Source: Tumebacillus_A lipolyticus
Lineage (GTDB): Bacteria > Bacillota > Bacilli > Tumebacillales > Tumebacillaceae
Reading direction: 5' to 3'
Length of the DNA stretch: 64,000 nt
Assembly (NCBI RefSeq): GCF_042682745.1
Contig: NZ_JBHUIO010000005.1
Coordinates: 1,178,001-1,242,000 of the forward strand
In this document: positions 33,185 to 42,872 of the stretch, piece after piece
Position numbering within the stretch: position 1 is the stretch's first letter
Layout: every line of letters starts with the position of its first letter
Program-made: the position numbers and the translations under genes
Notes under the pieces: generated by a model
What the model saw: only the letters and a program-made list of their open reading frames with translations
Database searches by the model: none
What the model was told of the DNA's origin: nothing

Positions 33185-34687
33185 TTAACTATAGGCCAGC
33201 TCTTTTTCGTCCAGACCTAGCACCTGCGCAGTCGTTGCATGAATCTCTTGGAAAAGCTCTGGGTTGGCCACGAGCGACACGCCATACGACGGAATCATCT
33301 CTTTGATCTTCACTTCCCATTCCATCATCTCTTGTGGGAAGCATTTTTCCAGCACTTCAAGCATGACGTGGACGGCGGTAGAAGCACCTGGAGAAGCGCC
33401 GAGCAGAGCAGCGATCGAGCCGTCAGCTGCACTCACAACTTCTGTGCCAAACTGCAGCGTTCCTTTGCCGCCAGTCGCAGTATCTTTGATCACCTGCACG
33501 CGTTGGCCGGCTACCGCAATGCCCCAATCCGCGCTCTTCGCATTCGGAATGAACTCGCGCAATTCTTCCATGCGCTTCTCATGCGATAACAGAACTTGCT
33601 GGATCAGGTATTTGGTCAATGACAGCTCTTTTACGCCTGCTGCCAACATCGTGATGACATTGTTCGGTTTGACCGAACCGATCAGATCGAAATTCGAACC
33701 CGTTTTGAGAAACTTGGGTGAGAAGCCAGCAAACGGGCCGAACAGCAACGTTTTTTTGTTGTCGATATATCTCGTATCAAGATGCGGAACGGACATCGGC
33801 GGAGCGCCCACCTTCGCCTTCCCGTATACTTTTGCATGATGTTGCTCGACAACTTCTTGATTTTTACATACCAGAAAGAGTCCGCTTACCGGGAAACCGC
33901 CGATATGCTTCGACTCAGGAATGTTCGATTTTTGCAGCAGCGGCAGACTGCCACCACCTCCGCCGATAAAGACGAATTTTGCCGTGTGGTATTCGACTTG
34001 ACCACTTTCGATGTTGCGCACTTTCACTTCCCATAATCCATCGCTCGTACGTTTAAGATCCTCAACGCTATGCTTGTAGTTAATCTCGACGTTCTTCGTC
34101 TTTAAATGGTCAAATAGCATACGGGTTAATGCACCGAAGTTGACATCTGTGCCGGAGTCGATTTTTGTGGCTGCGATCGGCTCATCCGATGTGCGGCCTT
34201 CCATGATCAGCGGAATCCATTCCTTCAGTGTTTCCGGGTCATCCGAATATTCCATTCCCTGAAACAGAGGGTTGCTTGCCAACGCCTCAAAACGCTTTTT
34301 CAAAAACGAAACGTTCTTTTCCCCTTGTACGAAGCTCATATGCGGGATCGGCATGATAAAGTCTTGCGGATTGCGAATCAGATTGCTGTTTACAAGGTAC
34401 GACCAAAACTGTCGGGAGAGCTGAAACTGTTCATTCACTTTAATCGCCTTGCTGATATCGATCGATCCATCAGATTTTTCGGATGTATAGTTAAGCTCAC
34501 ACAGTGCAGAATGACCCGTCCCCGCATTATTCCACTCGTTCGAGCTTTCTTCACCTGCGTCTGCCAGTTTCTCAAACACTTTGATTTCCCACTCTGGCGC
34601 CAACTCTTTCAGTAAGGACCCCAAAGTCGCGCTCATGACCCCAGCACCGATGAGGATGATGTCTGTTTTTTTCTGTACCTTGCTCAC
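33185..34687 (-). CDS. mqo: Malate:quinone oxidoreductase
   Basis: 500 residues, the normal length. The N-terminal FAD-binding motif is DIILIGAGVMSATLGSLL (about 9-26), followed by the Mqo signatures NNAGTGHSALCELNY and KFVFIGGGGGSLPLLQKS, and C-terminal GASPGASTAVHVMLEVL. It oxidises L-malate to oxaloacetate at the membrane and passes electrons to the quinone pool, replacing or supplementing malate dehydrogenase. The start is GTG 34687 behind AAGGAGAGG; longer frames upstream have no ribosome binding site. It is monocistronic, with a terminator. Confidence 0.97.
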   Translation of the reverse strand: MSKVQKKTDIILIGAGVMSATLGSLLKELAPEWEIKVFEKLADAGEESSNEWNNAGTGHSALCELNYTSEKSDGSIDISKAIKVNEQFQLSRQFWSYLVNSNLIRNPQDFIMPIPHMSFVQGEKNVSFLKKRFEALASNPLFQGMEYSDDPETLKEWIPLIMEGRTSDEPIAATKIDSGTDVNFGALTRMLFDHLKTKNVEINYKHSVEDLKRTSDGLWEVKVRNIESGQVEYHTAKFVFIGGGGGSLPLLQKSNIPESKHIGGFPVSGLFLVCKNQEVVEQHHAKVYGKAKVGAPPMSVPHLDTRYIDNKKTLLFGPFAGFSPKFLKTGSNFDLIGSVKPNNVITMLAAGVKELSLTKYLIQQVLLSHEKRMEELREFIPNAKSADWGIAVAGQRVQVIKDTATGGKGTLQFGTEVVSAADGSIAALLGASPGASTAVHVMLEVLEKCFPQEMMEWEVKIKEMIPSYGVSLVANPELFQEIHATTAQVLGLDEKELAYS

Positions 34688-35205
34688 GATAACCTCTCCT
34701 TTTCCCCTACATACGCATATACGCATAAAAGAGTAAGCACTCCTGCTTAGGTGTCTCAAAAAGCAAGGCGCTACTCGGCAACATTTCTTTTCTGACTCGA
34801 TTATACCATACGCGAGTCTATTATAGAGTTTTATAGATTGTAACATCTTACATTATATGGAAAATATAAAATGTTTTTATTTCGTAAATAATCAGAAATT
34901 TATCCTCGCCGTTTGAGGAGCATACCCAAAGCTCGCTCCACCTCATCGGGGATGAAAGCCACCCGATAAAAAGGGCTCGCTGACGCAATCAGGTCAGGGA
35001 GCCCTTTTTATCGTTTAGACATAAGGAAAGTTACGGTCATACCTTTCTGGCAGTTCGATCGGTTCACCGCTCACTCATCTTTTGATTGATTTTAATCGAT
35101 TGTACAGTAAGCAAGGGAAGCGCCCATTTTTGTCGAATTCCAATATGTTGAAGAAAGGTTCGCACATCTTCACACCACTATTTGCCGCAGGAGGCATCTA
35201 TCATT
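34688..35205. other. Divergent intergenic region between mqo and the AIM24 gene
   Basis: Contains the mqo leader (AT-rich, 34790-34880) and, at 34966-35011, a strong terminator-like hairpin that is not preceded by any gene on either strand. It also holds a small GC-rich stem (ATCGGG..CCCGAT, 34944-34966). A short RNA from about 34880 to 35010 is possible. No coding frame is supported. Confidence 0.5.
34966..35011 (+). terminator. Terminator-like hairpin without an upstream gene
   Basis: AAAAAGGGCTC-CTGAC / GTCAG-GAGCCCTTTTT with T run; it works on the plus strand and, through its A run, possibly the minus strand. Confidence 0.75.
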
Positions 35206-35991
35206 ATGGCTTTTACTATCAATAATCTGACAGATAACGACAATGCTGTGATCAAGCAACAACTTGGCGGTTTTACGGTCATCGAGTACAAAGAGGATCT
35301 GAGCAACTCCACGCTGGAGGATGCACAATCCAACTTCTACATGAGCAAGAGCAATATGCGCAATAAACAGCTGATGATCGAATTAGAAAACAGTGAAGTT
35401 ATGATGAGAGCAGGGGCCATGCAGTATATGATTGGCAATATTGAGATGACCACAGGGGTAAAAGGTGTTGGCGGTTTCGTACGCAATCTGGTAACCAGTG
35501 CGGTAACTTCGACCAGTGCGATCAAGCCCCACTACAAAGGCACCGGTACGATTCTGCTGGAAACCACCTATCAATATCTCTGGCTGATCGATGTCGACAA
35601 CGACCATATCGTCATCGAAGACGGCATGTTCCTCGCTTGCGATACGACGCTGGATATCTCAGTCACTGCGCGTAAGTCCCTTTCCTCAGCCGCACTCGGC
35701 GGAGAAGGTCTGTTCAATCTGAGTGCCAAAGGGAGAGGCATCCTGGCGGTGGAAGCGCCCATCCCTTCCGAAGAAGTTGTCATCGTGGAATTGCAGAATG
35801 ATGTGCTGAAGGTCGACGGAAACTTTGCGATCATGTGGTCGCATTCACTGGACTTCACCGTCGAGCGTGCGGGGAAAACCTTGGTCGGATCTGCTGCTTC
35901 CGGCGAAGGGCTGGTCAACGTGTATCGGGGAACCGGCATGGTCTGGCTAGCACCGCACATGCAATCGCGTCCGATTCCAACTCTGTCATAA
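35206..35991 (+). CDS. AIM24/TRAP-like family protein
   Basis: 261 residues of the AIM24 family, whose fold is a double-stranded beta-helix trimer like the tryptophan RNA-binding attenuator protein. Visible marks are the opening AFTINNLTDNDN, the Gly-rich core KGVGGFVRNLVTS, and the C-terminal GEGLVNVYRGTGMVWLAP. The role in bacteria is unknown. The ATG at 35206 is preferred on family alignment (an AGGAGG lies about 11 bases upstream). Monocistronic with a strong terminator. Confidence 0.9.
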   Translation: MAFTINNLTDNDNAVIKQQLGGFTVIEYKEDLSNSTLEDAQSNFYMSKSNMRNKQLMIELENSEVMMRAGAMQYMIGNIEMTTGVKGVGGFVRNLVTSAVTSTSAIKPHYKGTGTILLETTYQYLWLIDVDNDHIVIEDGMFLACDTTLDISVTARKSLSSAALGGEGLFNLSAKGRGILAVEAPIPSEEVVIVELQNDVLKVDGNFAIMWSHSLDFTVERAGKTLVGSAASGEGLVNVYRGTGMVWLAPHMQSRPIPTLS

Positions 35992-36084
35992 CCGACCGAC
36001 GTTCGTCTATGAAAATTCACTGAGCTTGCATCACCAAAGTGGGTGGATTCAACGTACGACTCACCGCTGAGGAACTTGGCGAAC

Positions 36085-36118
36085 AAAAAAGCCGGAGCTT
36101 CGACGCTCCGGCTTTTTT
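36085..36118. terminator. Bidirectional terminator
   Basis: AAAAAAGCCGGAGC / GCTCCGGCTTTTTT perfect stem between the convergent AIM24 gene and hybrid kinase. Confidence 0.95.
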
Positions 36119-36145
36119 CGTATCGAGCAAAGCTACATCGCTTCG

Positions 36146-39100
36146 TCACTTCGTTTCGAAGCGGACATGAAAAGTTACCTTCGTTCCTGAACCTAACGTA
36201 CTTTCGATGTGCAGTCCCGTTCCGAAGTGCCGCTTTAATCGCTGATCCGTATTGATCAAGCCGACTCCCGACCCGCGATCCGCCTTTCGCTCCAAAATTC
36301 GCTGCAATTGCGCTTCGTCCATTCCGACCCCATCATCTTCGACCGTGATCTCCGCATGCGAGTGATGGACAGCGATCCGAATCAATATTTCTCCCCCGCG
36401 AGCGCGTTTCATAATGCCATGTCGTATCGCATTTTCCACCAACGGCTGAATCGAAAGAAAGGGGATTTTCAATTCCCCGCAGTCATCTACATCCCAAACC
36501 AACTGAAGGCGTTCTTCAAACCGAACCTTTTCGATATAGAGATAAGAGCGCACCAAGCTGAGCTCCTCTTCGATCGGCACAAGTCCATCCGTATCCTGAA
36601 ACCTGAACTTGCTCCGCAAGAAATTGCTGAACTCCTCAAGCAGATCTCGCATCTTATCCAAATCGATGTCGCTCAAGGCAGCCACAGCATTTAGCGAATT
36701 GAATAAAAAGTGAGGTTGGATTTGCGCTTGCAGCCATGCAGCTTCTAATCGCAATTGTTCCCGAACGACCTGTTTGATCGTAGTGAGCGCCTCGATCCGC
36801 GATCTGATCTCCAACGCTTCCACCGGCTTAGTCACATAATCGTTTGCGCCTGCTGAAAAACCGCTTTGGATATCTTTCGGCTGGCTTCTGGCGGTCAGGA
36901 GCAAAACGGGAAGCTCGGTGAGTGCAAACCGCTCTCGTATCCTGCGGGTCAGCTCATAGCCAGACATCTGCGGCATCATAATATCGGAGATGACCAGATC
37001 CCATTCCTTCGTATCGAGCAGAGCCAACGCTTCTCTACCGCTCGTCACCATCGTCAGGTCATATTCGTCGGGCGGTAAGATAGCTTCAAGCACTTGAAGG
37101 TTGACCGGGTCATCATCAACGATCAACAAGAGCGGGAGATCACGATTCGTATCCAAGCGAGTCGACTGCTTCGCGATCGGTAGAATTTCCGCTTGCTCCA
37201 AACCGATTGCTGCTGCTGCCTGAATCGGCATCGATTGCAGCGCTGATGGTTCGACCGAGATCGGAACATGCGACTCTTCCTTCTCATTCACCCCCGCCAG
37301 CTCTAAGGAAAATGTAAACGTAGAGCCTTCTCCCAAAACGGAGGACACCGCTAACGTACCTCGATGAAGCTCGACCAGTTGCTTGCTGATGCTCAACCCG
37401 AGTCCAAAACCGCCTTCAATCATGGTCTCGCTCGGGCTGGCTTGCTCATACGGCCGGAAGAGGCGTGCCAGCATCTCCTCATCCATTCCGATCCCAGTAT
37501 CCGCAATCGCCACATAAGCTCTTCCGTCCCTCGCAGTAGCTTGGATCGAAATAACTCCTTCATTCGTAAATTTCACAGCATTATGAAGCAGGTTGAAAAC
37601 GATTTGAATCACCCGGTTCTCATCCGCAATCACCGGAGGAAAATCTTCCGGAATTTGATTGACGATTTGGACAGACTTCAACTCTGCGTTATATTGCAGC
37701 ATATCGAGCACTCCGGTTACGATGGGCTGAATCGAGATGACTTTTTCCTGTAGACGCGGATTGCCTTCCCGTAGACTCATTCCATCAATCAGATCGTTCA
37801 AGATGAGCGTTAGCCGACGTCCGACTGTCAAAACAGTTTCAAGCTCTTTGATACTCCGATCCTGTAACAAATGCCCTTCCCGTTTTAGGACCGATTGTGA
37901 CATGTTAAGCATGCTGTGGAGCGGGTTTTTGAACTCATGTGAAGTGTTGGCCAAAAACTGATCCTTGTGGTCATTCATTCTTTGCAATGTTGCAGCAATT
38001 TCCTTTGTGTTCGCATGCATTTTGAAATATTCCTTAAACCATACGGAGGCGATGCACCCCATCGAAATAATCAGATCAAACGGATAGTGGACAACACTCA
38101 GCCCGCTTTCCCGCCAGATCAACAGCCAAAGAGTATGGTGAACCAGCGCAAGTATCGAAAACAGAAGTAGCAGATGTTGTCGAATATCCTTGATCACTCG
38201 TTTAAAGACTGCGATCAGCGTGATCACGCCCGCTATGCTACCCAATAGGAAATACACCGGAAAGAGCGCTATCACCTGATGGGGAGCTAAAAACAACGTG
38301 ATGCCAGCAATCCCTAGATTCATTGCGATATAAACTGGATAAATTCGGCGCCAATAAGGGAGCTCGCGATGGTTCATACACTCCAACAACGCATAGCTTC
38401 CGATCATGAAAGAGACATTGGCGAGTCGAAAATCCCAGTCACTGCCGATGTAGTACAAGTAGTGGAACAACTTCTCGTCACTGCTAAAGGCGGTGGAAAT
38501 GGTCACACATAGTGTTAGCAACGAAAAATAAAGCAGCCGTTTTTCCTTGTTGCCTAACAAAAATAAAATCAGAGCATAGACAGAATGCGCAAGGAAAATA
38601 ATGATCCCCAACAGCTGCATGGAAACGGACAGTTTCATCTGCTTTGCAATCGCTTCTTCTGAACCAAATTTAATCGATCGAATAATCCCACCGCTGCGAC
38701 TGTCCACATAATTTGCCGCCTGAATCACCAGGTCGATCACGCCGTTTTCGTCTGCCATAAAGCTGGTTGAATAAGGCAGGTTCTTCGCCGTATATTCGTC
38801 CTTCGTCTTCCCCACCTGACCGGATCTAGCAAGCAGTCGGCCATTCACATATACTTCTGATGATGTCCGCACGCTTGGCAAGTGAATGCTATAATTTAGC
38901 TCCTTTTCCGGATCTACAACGATCCGCAGGCGATAGGATGCAAATCCGTATGGAGTGGACGCTTCCCCTTCGCCAGGCAACGTTTCGTTCCATCCGTTCG
39001 GAACCGAAATCAGCTCGGGCTCCCGCTCGCCTGACACTTGCTGCCGACTACGATCCAGCAACAATTGGGAAGGATAGAACTCCCACTCCCCATCCAGCAA

Positions 39101-39289
39101 GAGAATGCCCCGATCATCTGCATTCCACTCCCGCAAATCCAATTGCCCATTTTTTATGGAGATCTGGTTTTGATCAGGGAATAAATCCATCCACACAAAG
39201 CGCAGGCCGGATAGAGTGACCAATAACAACCCGATTAACAAGATAATATGGATCTTTCTCATTTGGAAACTTGGGCGGTCTTTTGCCAA
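36146..39289 (-). CDS. 7TM-DISM hybrid sensor kinase (paralog of the 6.7-kb gene)
   Basis: 1047 residues beginning at a TTG seven bases after GGAGAGGG. Order: N-terminal helix, extracellular 7TMR-DISM beta domain (LDGEWEFYPSQL), seven helices (about 215-400), HisKA in which the usual R after HEL is altered (NTSHEFKNPLHS), HATPase (NLLHNAVKF, GFGLGLSISKQ), receiver (D in VISDIMMPQMSGYEL), and a second LytS-type kinase core (IQPHFLFNSLN) with HATPase at the end. It senses an unknown extracellular ligand; having two kinase cores and one receiver in one chain is notable. Its promoter lies in a cassette duplicated upstream of the ABC operon at 42 kb. Confidence 0.93.
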   Translation of the reverse strand: MAKDRPSFQMRKIHIILLIGLLLVTLSGLRFVWMDLFPDQNQISIKNGQLDLREWNADDRGILLLDGEWEFYPSQLLLDRSRQQVSGEREPELISVPNGWNETLPGEGEASTPYGFASYRLRIVVDPEKELNYSIHLPSVRTSSEVYVNGRLLARSGQVGKTKDEYTAKNLPYSTSFMADENGVIDLVIQAANYVDSRSGGIIRSIKFGSEEAIAKQMKLSVSMQLLGIIIFLAHSVYALILFLLGNKEKRLLYFSLLTLCVTISTAFSSDEKLFHYLYYIGSDWDFRLANVSFMIGSYALLECMNHRELPYWRRIYPVYIAMNLGIAGITLFLAPHQVIALFPVYFLLGSIAGVITLIAVFKRVIKDIRQHLLLLFSILALVHHTLWLLIWRESGLSVVHYPFDLIISMGCIASVWFKEYFKMHANTKEIAATLQRMNDHKDQFLANTSHEFKNPLHSMLNMSQSVLKREGHLLQDRSIKELETVLTVGRRLTLILNDLIDGMSLREGNPRLQEKVISIQPIVTGVLDMLQYNAELKSVQIVNQIPEDFPPVIADENRVIQIVFNLLHNAVKFTNEGVISIQATARDGRAYVAIADTGIGMDEEMLARLFRPYEQASPSETMIEGGFGLGLSISKQLVELHRGTLAVSSVLGEGSTFTFSLELAGVNEKEESHVPISVEPSALQSMPIQAAAAIGLEQAEILPIAKQSTRLDTNRDLPLLLIVDDDPVNLQVLEAILPPDEYDLTMVTSGREALALLDTKEWDLVISDIMMPQMSGYELTRRIRERFALTELPVLLLTARSQPKDIQSGFSAGANDYVTKPVEALEIRSRIEALTTIKQVVREQLRLEAAWLQAQIQPHFLFNSLNAVAALSDIDLDKMRDLLEEFSNFLRSKFRFQDTDGLVPIEEELSLVRSYLYIEKVRFEERLQLVWDVDDCGELKIPFLSIQPLVENAIRHGIMKRARGGEILIRIAVHHSHAEITVEDDGVGMDEAQLQRILERKADRGSGVGLINTDQRLKRHFGTGLHIESTLGSGTKVTFHVRFETK

Positions 39290-39375
39290 GAAGTATCCCT
39301 CTCCTACTCCATTCTCTACTCTTGCACATGTATGTATTTGATCAAGCTCTTATACGCGATGACATTCAAACGAGA

Positions 39376-39714
39376 AAAAACGATCAAGATGTCCCTCTGG
39401 TTATTATACCTTCTTTGTTGGGAATTGTTATTCAAATCTATAATAAAAATGAGTGAATAGATTTACAAATTCAGATTATCCCTCGTCACTGCTTTATCAC
39501 CGGTCGCAACGATCATGAGGCGTTAGATTGCTGGGCCGGCAGTTGCTTCCATTGACCGCTTCCCTCACTAAAGATGCGCTTATCGTACCAGCAAGTTTGA
39601 AGGGCACCCAGTCGGGGGCCTTTCGAACCGATGGTTGATGGCTGCGTAGAAAATGCAATACTTCAGCGTTGAGCCGCTCCTGAAACTGTTCCCGATCAAA
39701 TCCAAGCGGGTCTT
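39376..39714 (-). repeat. Direct repeat copy A: hydrolase 3' end, decayed terminator, promoter
   Basis: About 340 bases matching 42873-43224 in the same orientation at high but imperfect identity. From right to left it carries the last about 30 codons of the hydrolase at 43133-44032 (reading DREQFQERLNAEVLHFLRSH), a damaged copy of its terminator (39597-39627), then AT-rich DNA with minus-strand TATAAT at about 39396-39401 that should be the promoter of the hybrid kinase. Confidence 0.85.
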
Positions 39715-39785
39715 TCATGCACGGCAAAAAGCCTGCGCAATGCGAAGTGGCACAAGACGCAGGCTCTCCCTTTGGTATTTCTCCA

Positions 39786-42110
39786 CTATTCTACACCCTT
39801 CAGCGACTCAATCATGTTTATCTTGGTTACCTTCCTTCTAAGAAGCAAGTTAGAGAGGATGGTGAGTAAGAAGGCCAGCAGAACAGATATCAACAGTACG
39901 GAAATATTTAGTTTATCCGGGATCTGTTGATGGGTACTGGATAGTGCCTTTACAACATTCGCATACATATAGCCGCTAATCGGTAAGGCTACAAGAACTG
40001 CAAATGCGGTTAGGATGATGTTTTCAAAAAATATCAGCCTGTTTATTTTATGCTTTTGATAGCCTAACACTTTAAGGGTCGCAAGCTCACGATTCCTTTC
40101 ATAAATGTTTATGGAAGAAATCGTATAGATAGCGCCAAAGGAGAGTATGACCGCACAAATGATAAACATGATGAATATAAAGCTGTTCTGTTTCAAGATA
40201 TACTGAGCCGATTTCTCTAGATCTGTCTTATCTGCGATAGCATCTACTTGCGGATCTTGTTCAAAGAAGTTGCGGATGCTGATAAGATCGGCCGAGCTAT
40301 TTGCTTCAACTAATAGCGAGGTCGGACTGTACTCCAACCCAAAGCTCTTTAAATAATCGGGCGTGATGTAAAACGACGGATTCGAATACTGGGTAGATAT
40401 CTCTAAGACTTTCATATCTACAGTCTTGTTTTTAAGCTCTGGTGCTTTAAACGCTATTTTGATGAGATCCCCTTCTGAAATGTGATATTTGTCGGCGTAT
40501 GATTTCGGTACCAGCACACCATTACTTTCTAAAGATATCCGATTTTCATTTTTGTCAAAGAAATGAATGAGGTTGTTTTTCTTTTCAGTCACAACTAAAG
40601 ACGCCTTTTCTGCTTCATTATCTTTTACGAATTCAACAGGAAAGGTGGATAAAAAGTAGCTGTTCTTAATACCGGCGGGTAGTTGAGAAGTATCCGAAGA
40701 TGCTCCCATTCTATAATCTACCCTTAGATCATAGGTATACACATCTTCAATTTGGTTCGCTACTTTTTGCAAGGAAGTTTGAGTACCAAAAGCAGTTATC
40801 AACAAAACTGTGCTTACTACAACGCCTACCGAGCTGGCCAGAGCTTTTTGTTTGTTGAGGAATATATTTCTCAGAATGATCTTGTAACTGTAAGGAATCC
40901 GACTCCAAACACCTGGAATTCTTTCGATGAATATCTTTTTCATCGTTTTTGGCGGTTTCGGACGGATCGCCTGAGCCGCACGTTCCTTCAATATGGTTCT
41001 GCCGCTTAAGTAGCAGGATAGCATCCCAAACGCGCTGGAGATAATGATCGGAGGAATGATTGAATAAAGAGAAAGCGTGAATTGAATGCCTGGCAGCGAA
41101 TAGGCCTTTGCATTCGACTCAGTTACGAATGGAACAAATACGAATGCGGCGATGGCACAGCCTAGGATTGAGCCGATAATACCGACCAGCACAGGGTATC
41201 CCATGTAGTGCAGCATGATGTTTCTGTTTTTCACACCCAAAGCCTTCATAATGCCTACTTGATTTCTTTGAGAATCTATCAACCTCGACATGGTAAGAAA
41301 TAAGATGATCGCTTCGATCAAAAAGAGCACCAAAGGGATGACCTTACTCATCAGATCATTATTATGTATCGTGGCGTTTAGTTGGGAGTAGCTGAAAGTC
41401 CGCTCTTTGCTCACTTGGTTTAAGTAAGGAAGCTGTTTGGACTTTTCCTCAAATGACACGCCCAATTTCCCAATATCGTAACCATCTTTAGCATCGACCA
41501 TGACCTCATTATAGGAAAAGCCATCTGCGATTTCAGAGATGGACTCTTCGCCAATATAAGCTACTCCGTAGGTTTTATGGTCTTGTATTTCGTTCTTTTT
41601 TGCATGTTCAACATTCTCGCCCAAGCCGCTAATCGTAAACTTCAAACTTTTATCATCTGTACGTATACTGATTTCATCGCCGACACGATATTGATGTTCT
41701 TTGGCATAATGGGAATCTAATAAGATTTCACCCTTTTTTGACGGAATGCTACCCTCAATCATAGTAGGCGTATTGATCTCATTGCCTACAGGGATCGAAT
41801 GAATTTTCAACGTAGCTTTATAACCGTCAAAAGGCTGCGTGGCATCAAATGTATAGCGCCCTTCTAGTTTATTGATGCCTTCCACTTCACTCAAGCCAGC
41901 TATCTCTTGTCGGGAAATGTTGCTGTAATATACATTCAAGTCACTTAAATTATGTTCCTGAAAGTACGCCTTCGTATAAGCGCTAAGATTATCGCTCAAG
42001 GTGACCAGCCCCGTATAGAAAAAAGCTCCCACCGCGATCACCAACACAAAGGCCAAAAATTGCCCTGCAGATTGTTTGATATCTCTGAGTAATTTGATAA
42101 ACAGTTTCAT
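39786..42110 (-). CDS. Large FtsX-type ABC permease (two FtsX units)
   Basis: About 774 residues. An N-terminal helix (FLAFVLVIAVGAFFYTG) is followed by an extracytoplasmic MacB-like domain. The first FtsX unit has three helices (DSQRNQVGIMKALGVKN in its coupling region). A second half contains another helix, an extracytoplasmic domain and the last FtsX unit (RNRELATLKVLGYQKHK). This two-unit form is typical of efflux or lipoprotein-type transporters that work with one ATPase. AT content is higher than in neighbouring genes, suggesting separate origin. The ATG at 42110 comes right after the ATPase stop codon, so translation is coupled. Confidence 0.92.
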   Translation of the reverse strand: MKLFIKLLRDIKQSAGQFLAFVLVIAVGAFFYTGLVTLSDNLSAYTKAYFQEHNLSDLNVYYSNISRQEIAGLSEVEGINKLEGRYTFDATQPFDGYKATLKIHSIPVGNEINTPTMIEGSIPSKKGEILLDSHYAKEHQYRVGDEISIRTDDKSLKFTISGLGENVEHAKKNEIQDHKTYGVAYIGEESISEIADGFSYNEVMVDAKDGYDIGKLGVSFEEKSKQLPYLNQVSKERTFSYSQLNATIHNNDLMSKVIPLVLFLIEAIILFLTMSRLIDSQRNQVGIMKALGVKNRNIMLHYMGYPVLVGIIGSILGCAIAAFVFVPFVTESNAKAYSLPGIQFTLSLYSIIPPIIISSAFGMLSCYLSGRTILKERAAQAIRPKPPKTMKKIFIERIPGVWSRIPYSYKIILRNIFLNKQKALASSVGVVVSTVLLITAFGTQTSLQKVANQIEDVYTYDLRVDYRMGASSDTSQLPAGIKNSYFLSTFPVEFVKDNEAEKASLVVTEKKNNLIHFFDKNENRISLESNGVLVPKSYADKYHISEGDLIKIAFKAPELKNKTVDMKVLEISTQYSNPSFYITPDYLKSFGLEYSPTSLLVEANSSADLISIRNFFEQDPQVDAIADKTDLEKSAQYILKQNSFIFIMFIICAVILSFGAIYTISSINIYERNRELATLKVLGYQKHKINRLIFFENIILTAFAVLVALPISGYMYANVVKALSSTHQQIPDKLNISVLLISVLLAFLLTILSNLLLRRKVTKINMIESLKGVE

Positions 42111-42112
42111 AA

Positions 42113-42817
42113 TCACCACTCAATCCCTTCAACGCTTTGCTTGTCAGCATTAATCGTTATGCTTTCTATCTTTCCGCTCTTCACCTTAATAACTTTATCG
42201 GCCATAGGAGCGATGGCCGAATTATGTGTGACCAAGACGACGCACTTTTTCGTTTCCTTGTTCAAATCTTGAAGAAGCTTTAAGACAGACTTGCCTGTAA
42301 CATAATCCAAAGCTCCGGTTGGTTCATCGCAGAGTAAGAGTAAAGGATTTTTGGCAACAGCTCTAGCGATAGCCACTCTTTGTTGCTCTCCTCCCGAGAG
42401 TTGAGAGGGGAAGTTCTGGATACGATTCGTCAGTCCAACTTTATCTAAAATGTCTTTAGCATCCAGATGGTTTTTACATACTTCGGTTGCAAACTCAACA
42501 TTTTCAAGTGCGTTCAGATTCGGAATCAAGTTGTAGAATTGAAATACGAAGCCCACTTTCTCACCGCGATATTCGGTCAATTTTTTCTCGTTGAATTTTG
42601 TTATTTCTTGGCCATCGACAAACACTTGACCTGAGGTAGGCGTATCCATACCGCCAAGTATATTTAAAATCGTACTTTTGCCTGCACCGCTTGCACCCAA
42701 AATCACGACGAATTCTCCCTCTGATATGGAAAAATCAACACCATCCAGGGCCTTGATTTGCACTTCTCCTATTTGGTAATCTTTCGCCACTTCTTTGAAC
42801 TCGATTAGATTTTTCAT
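42113..42817 (-). CDS. ABC ATPase of the FtsX-type transporter
   Basis: 234 residues. Walker A is GASGAGKST (about 40-48), Q-loop VFQFYNLIPNLNALENVEFA, signature LSGGEQQRVAIARAV, Walker B LLLCDEPTGALD and H-loop LVTHN. The start follows AAGGAGATG. Together with the following permease it forms a two-gene operon whose promoter (minus-strand TATAAT near 42901, with ATGACA 18 bases upstream) sits in the repeated cassette at 42873-43224. Confidence 0.95.
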   Translation of the reverse strand: MKNLIEFKEVAKDYQIGEVQIKALDGVDFSISEGEFVVILGASGAGKSTILNILGGMDTPTSGQVFVDGQEITKFNEKKLTEYRGEKVGFVFQFYNLIPNLNALENVEFATEVCKNHLDAKDILDKVGLTNRIQNFPSQLSGGEQQRVAIARAVAKNPLLLLCDEPTGALDYVTGKSVLKLLQDLNKETKKCVVLVTHNSAIAPMADKVIKVKSGKIESITINADKQSVEGIEW

Positions 42818-42872
42818 CGATCACATCTCCTTGTAACGCCCATCAGACAGGGTGGATTTTCTTCACTTCTTT

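Noticed and set aside
34944..34966. Riboswitch-like stem (c-di-GMP or similar) upstream of the AIM24 gene
   Set aside because: Only a short stem and a GAAAGCC stretch are present; the conserved core of known riboswitch classes is not.
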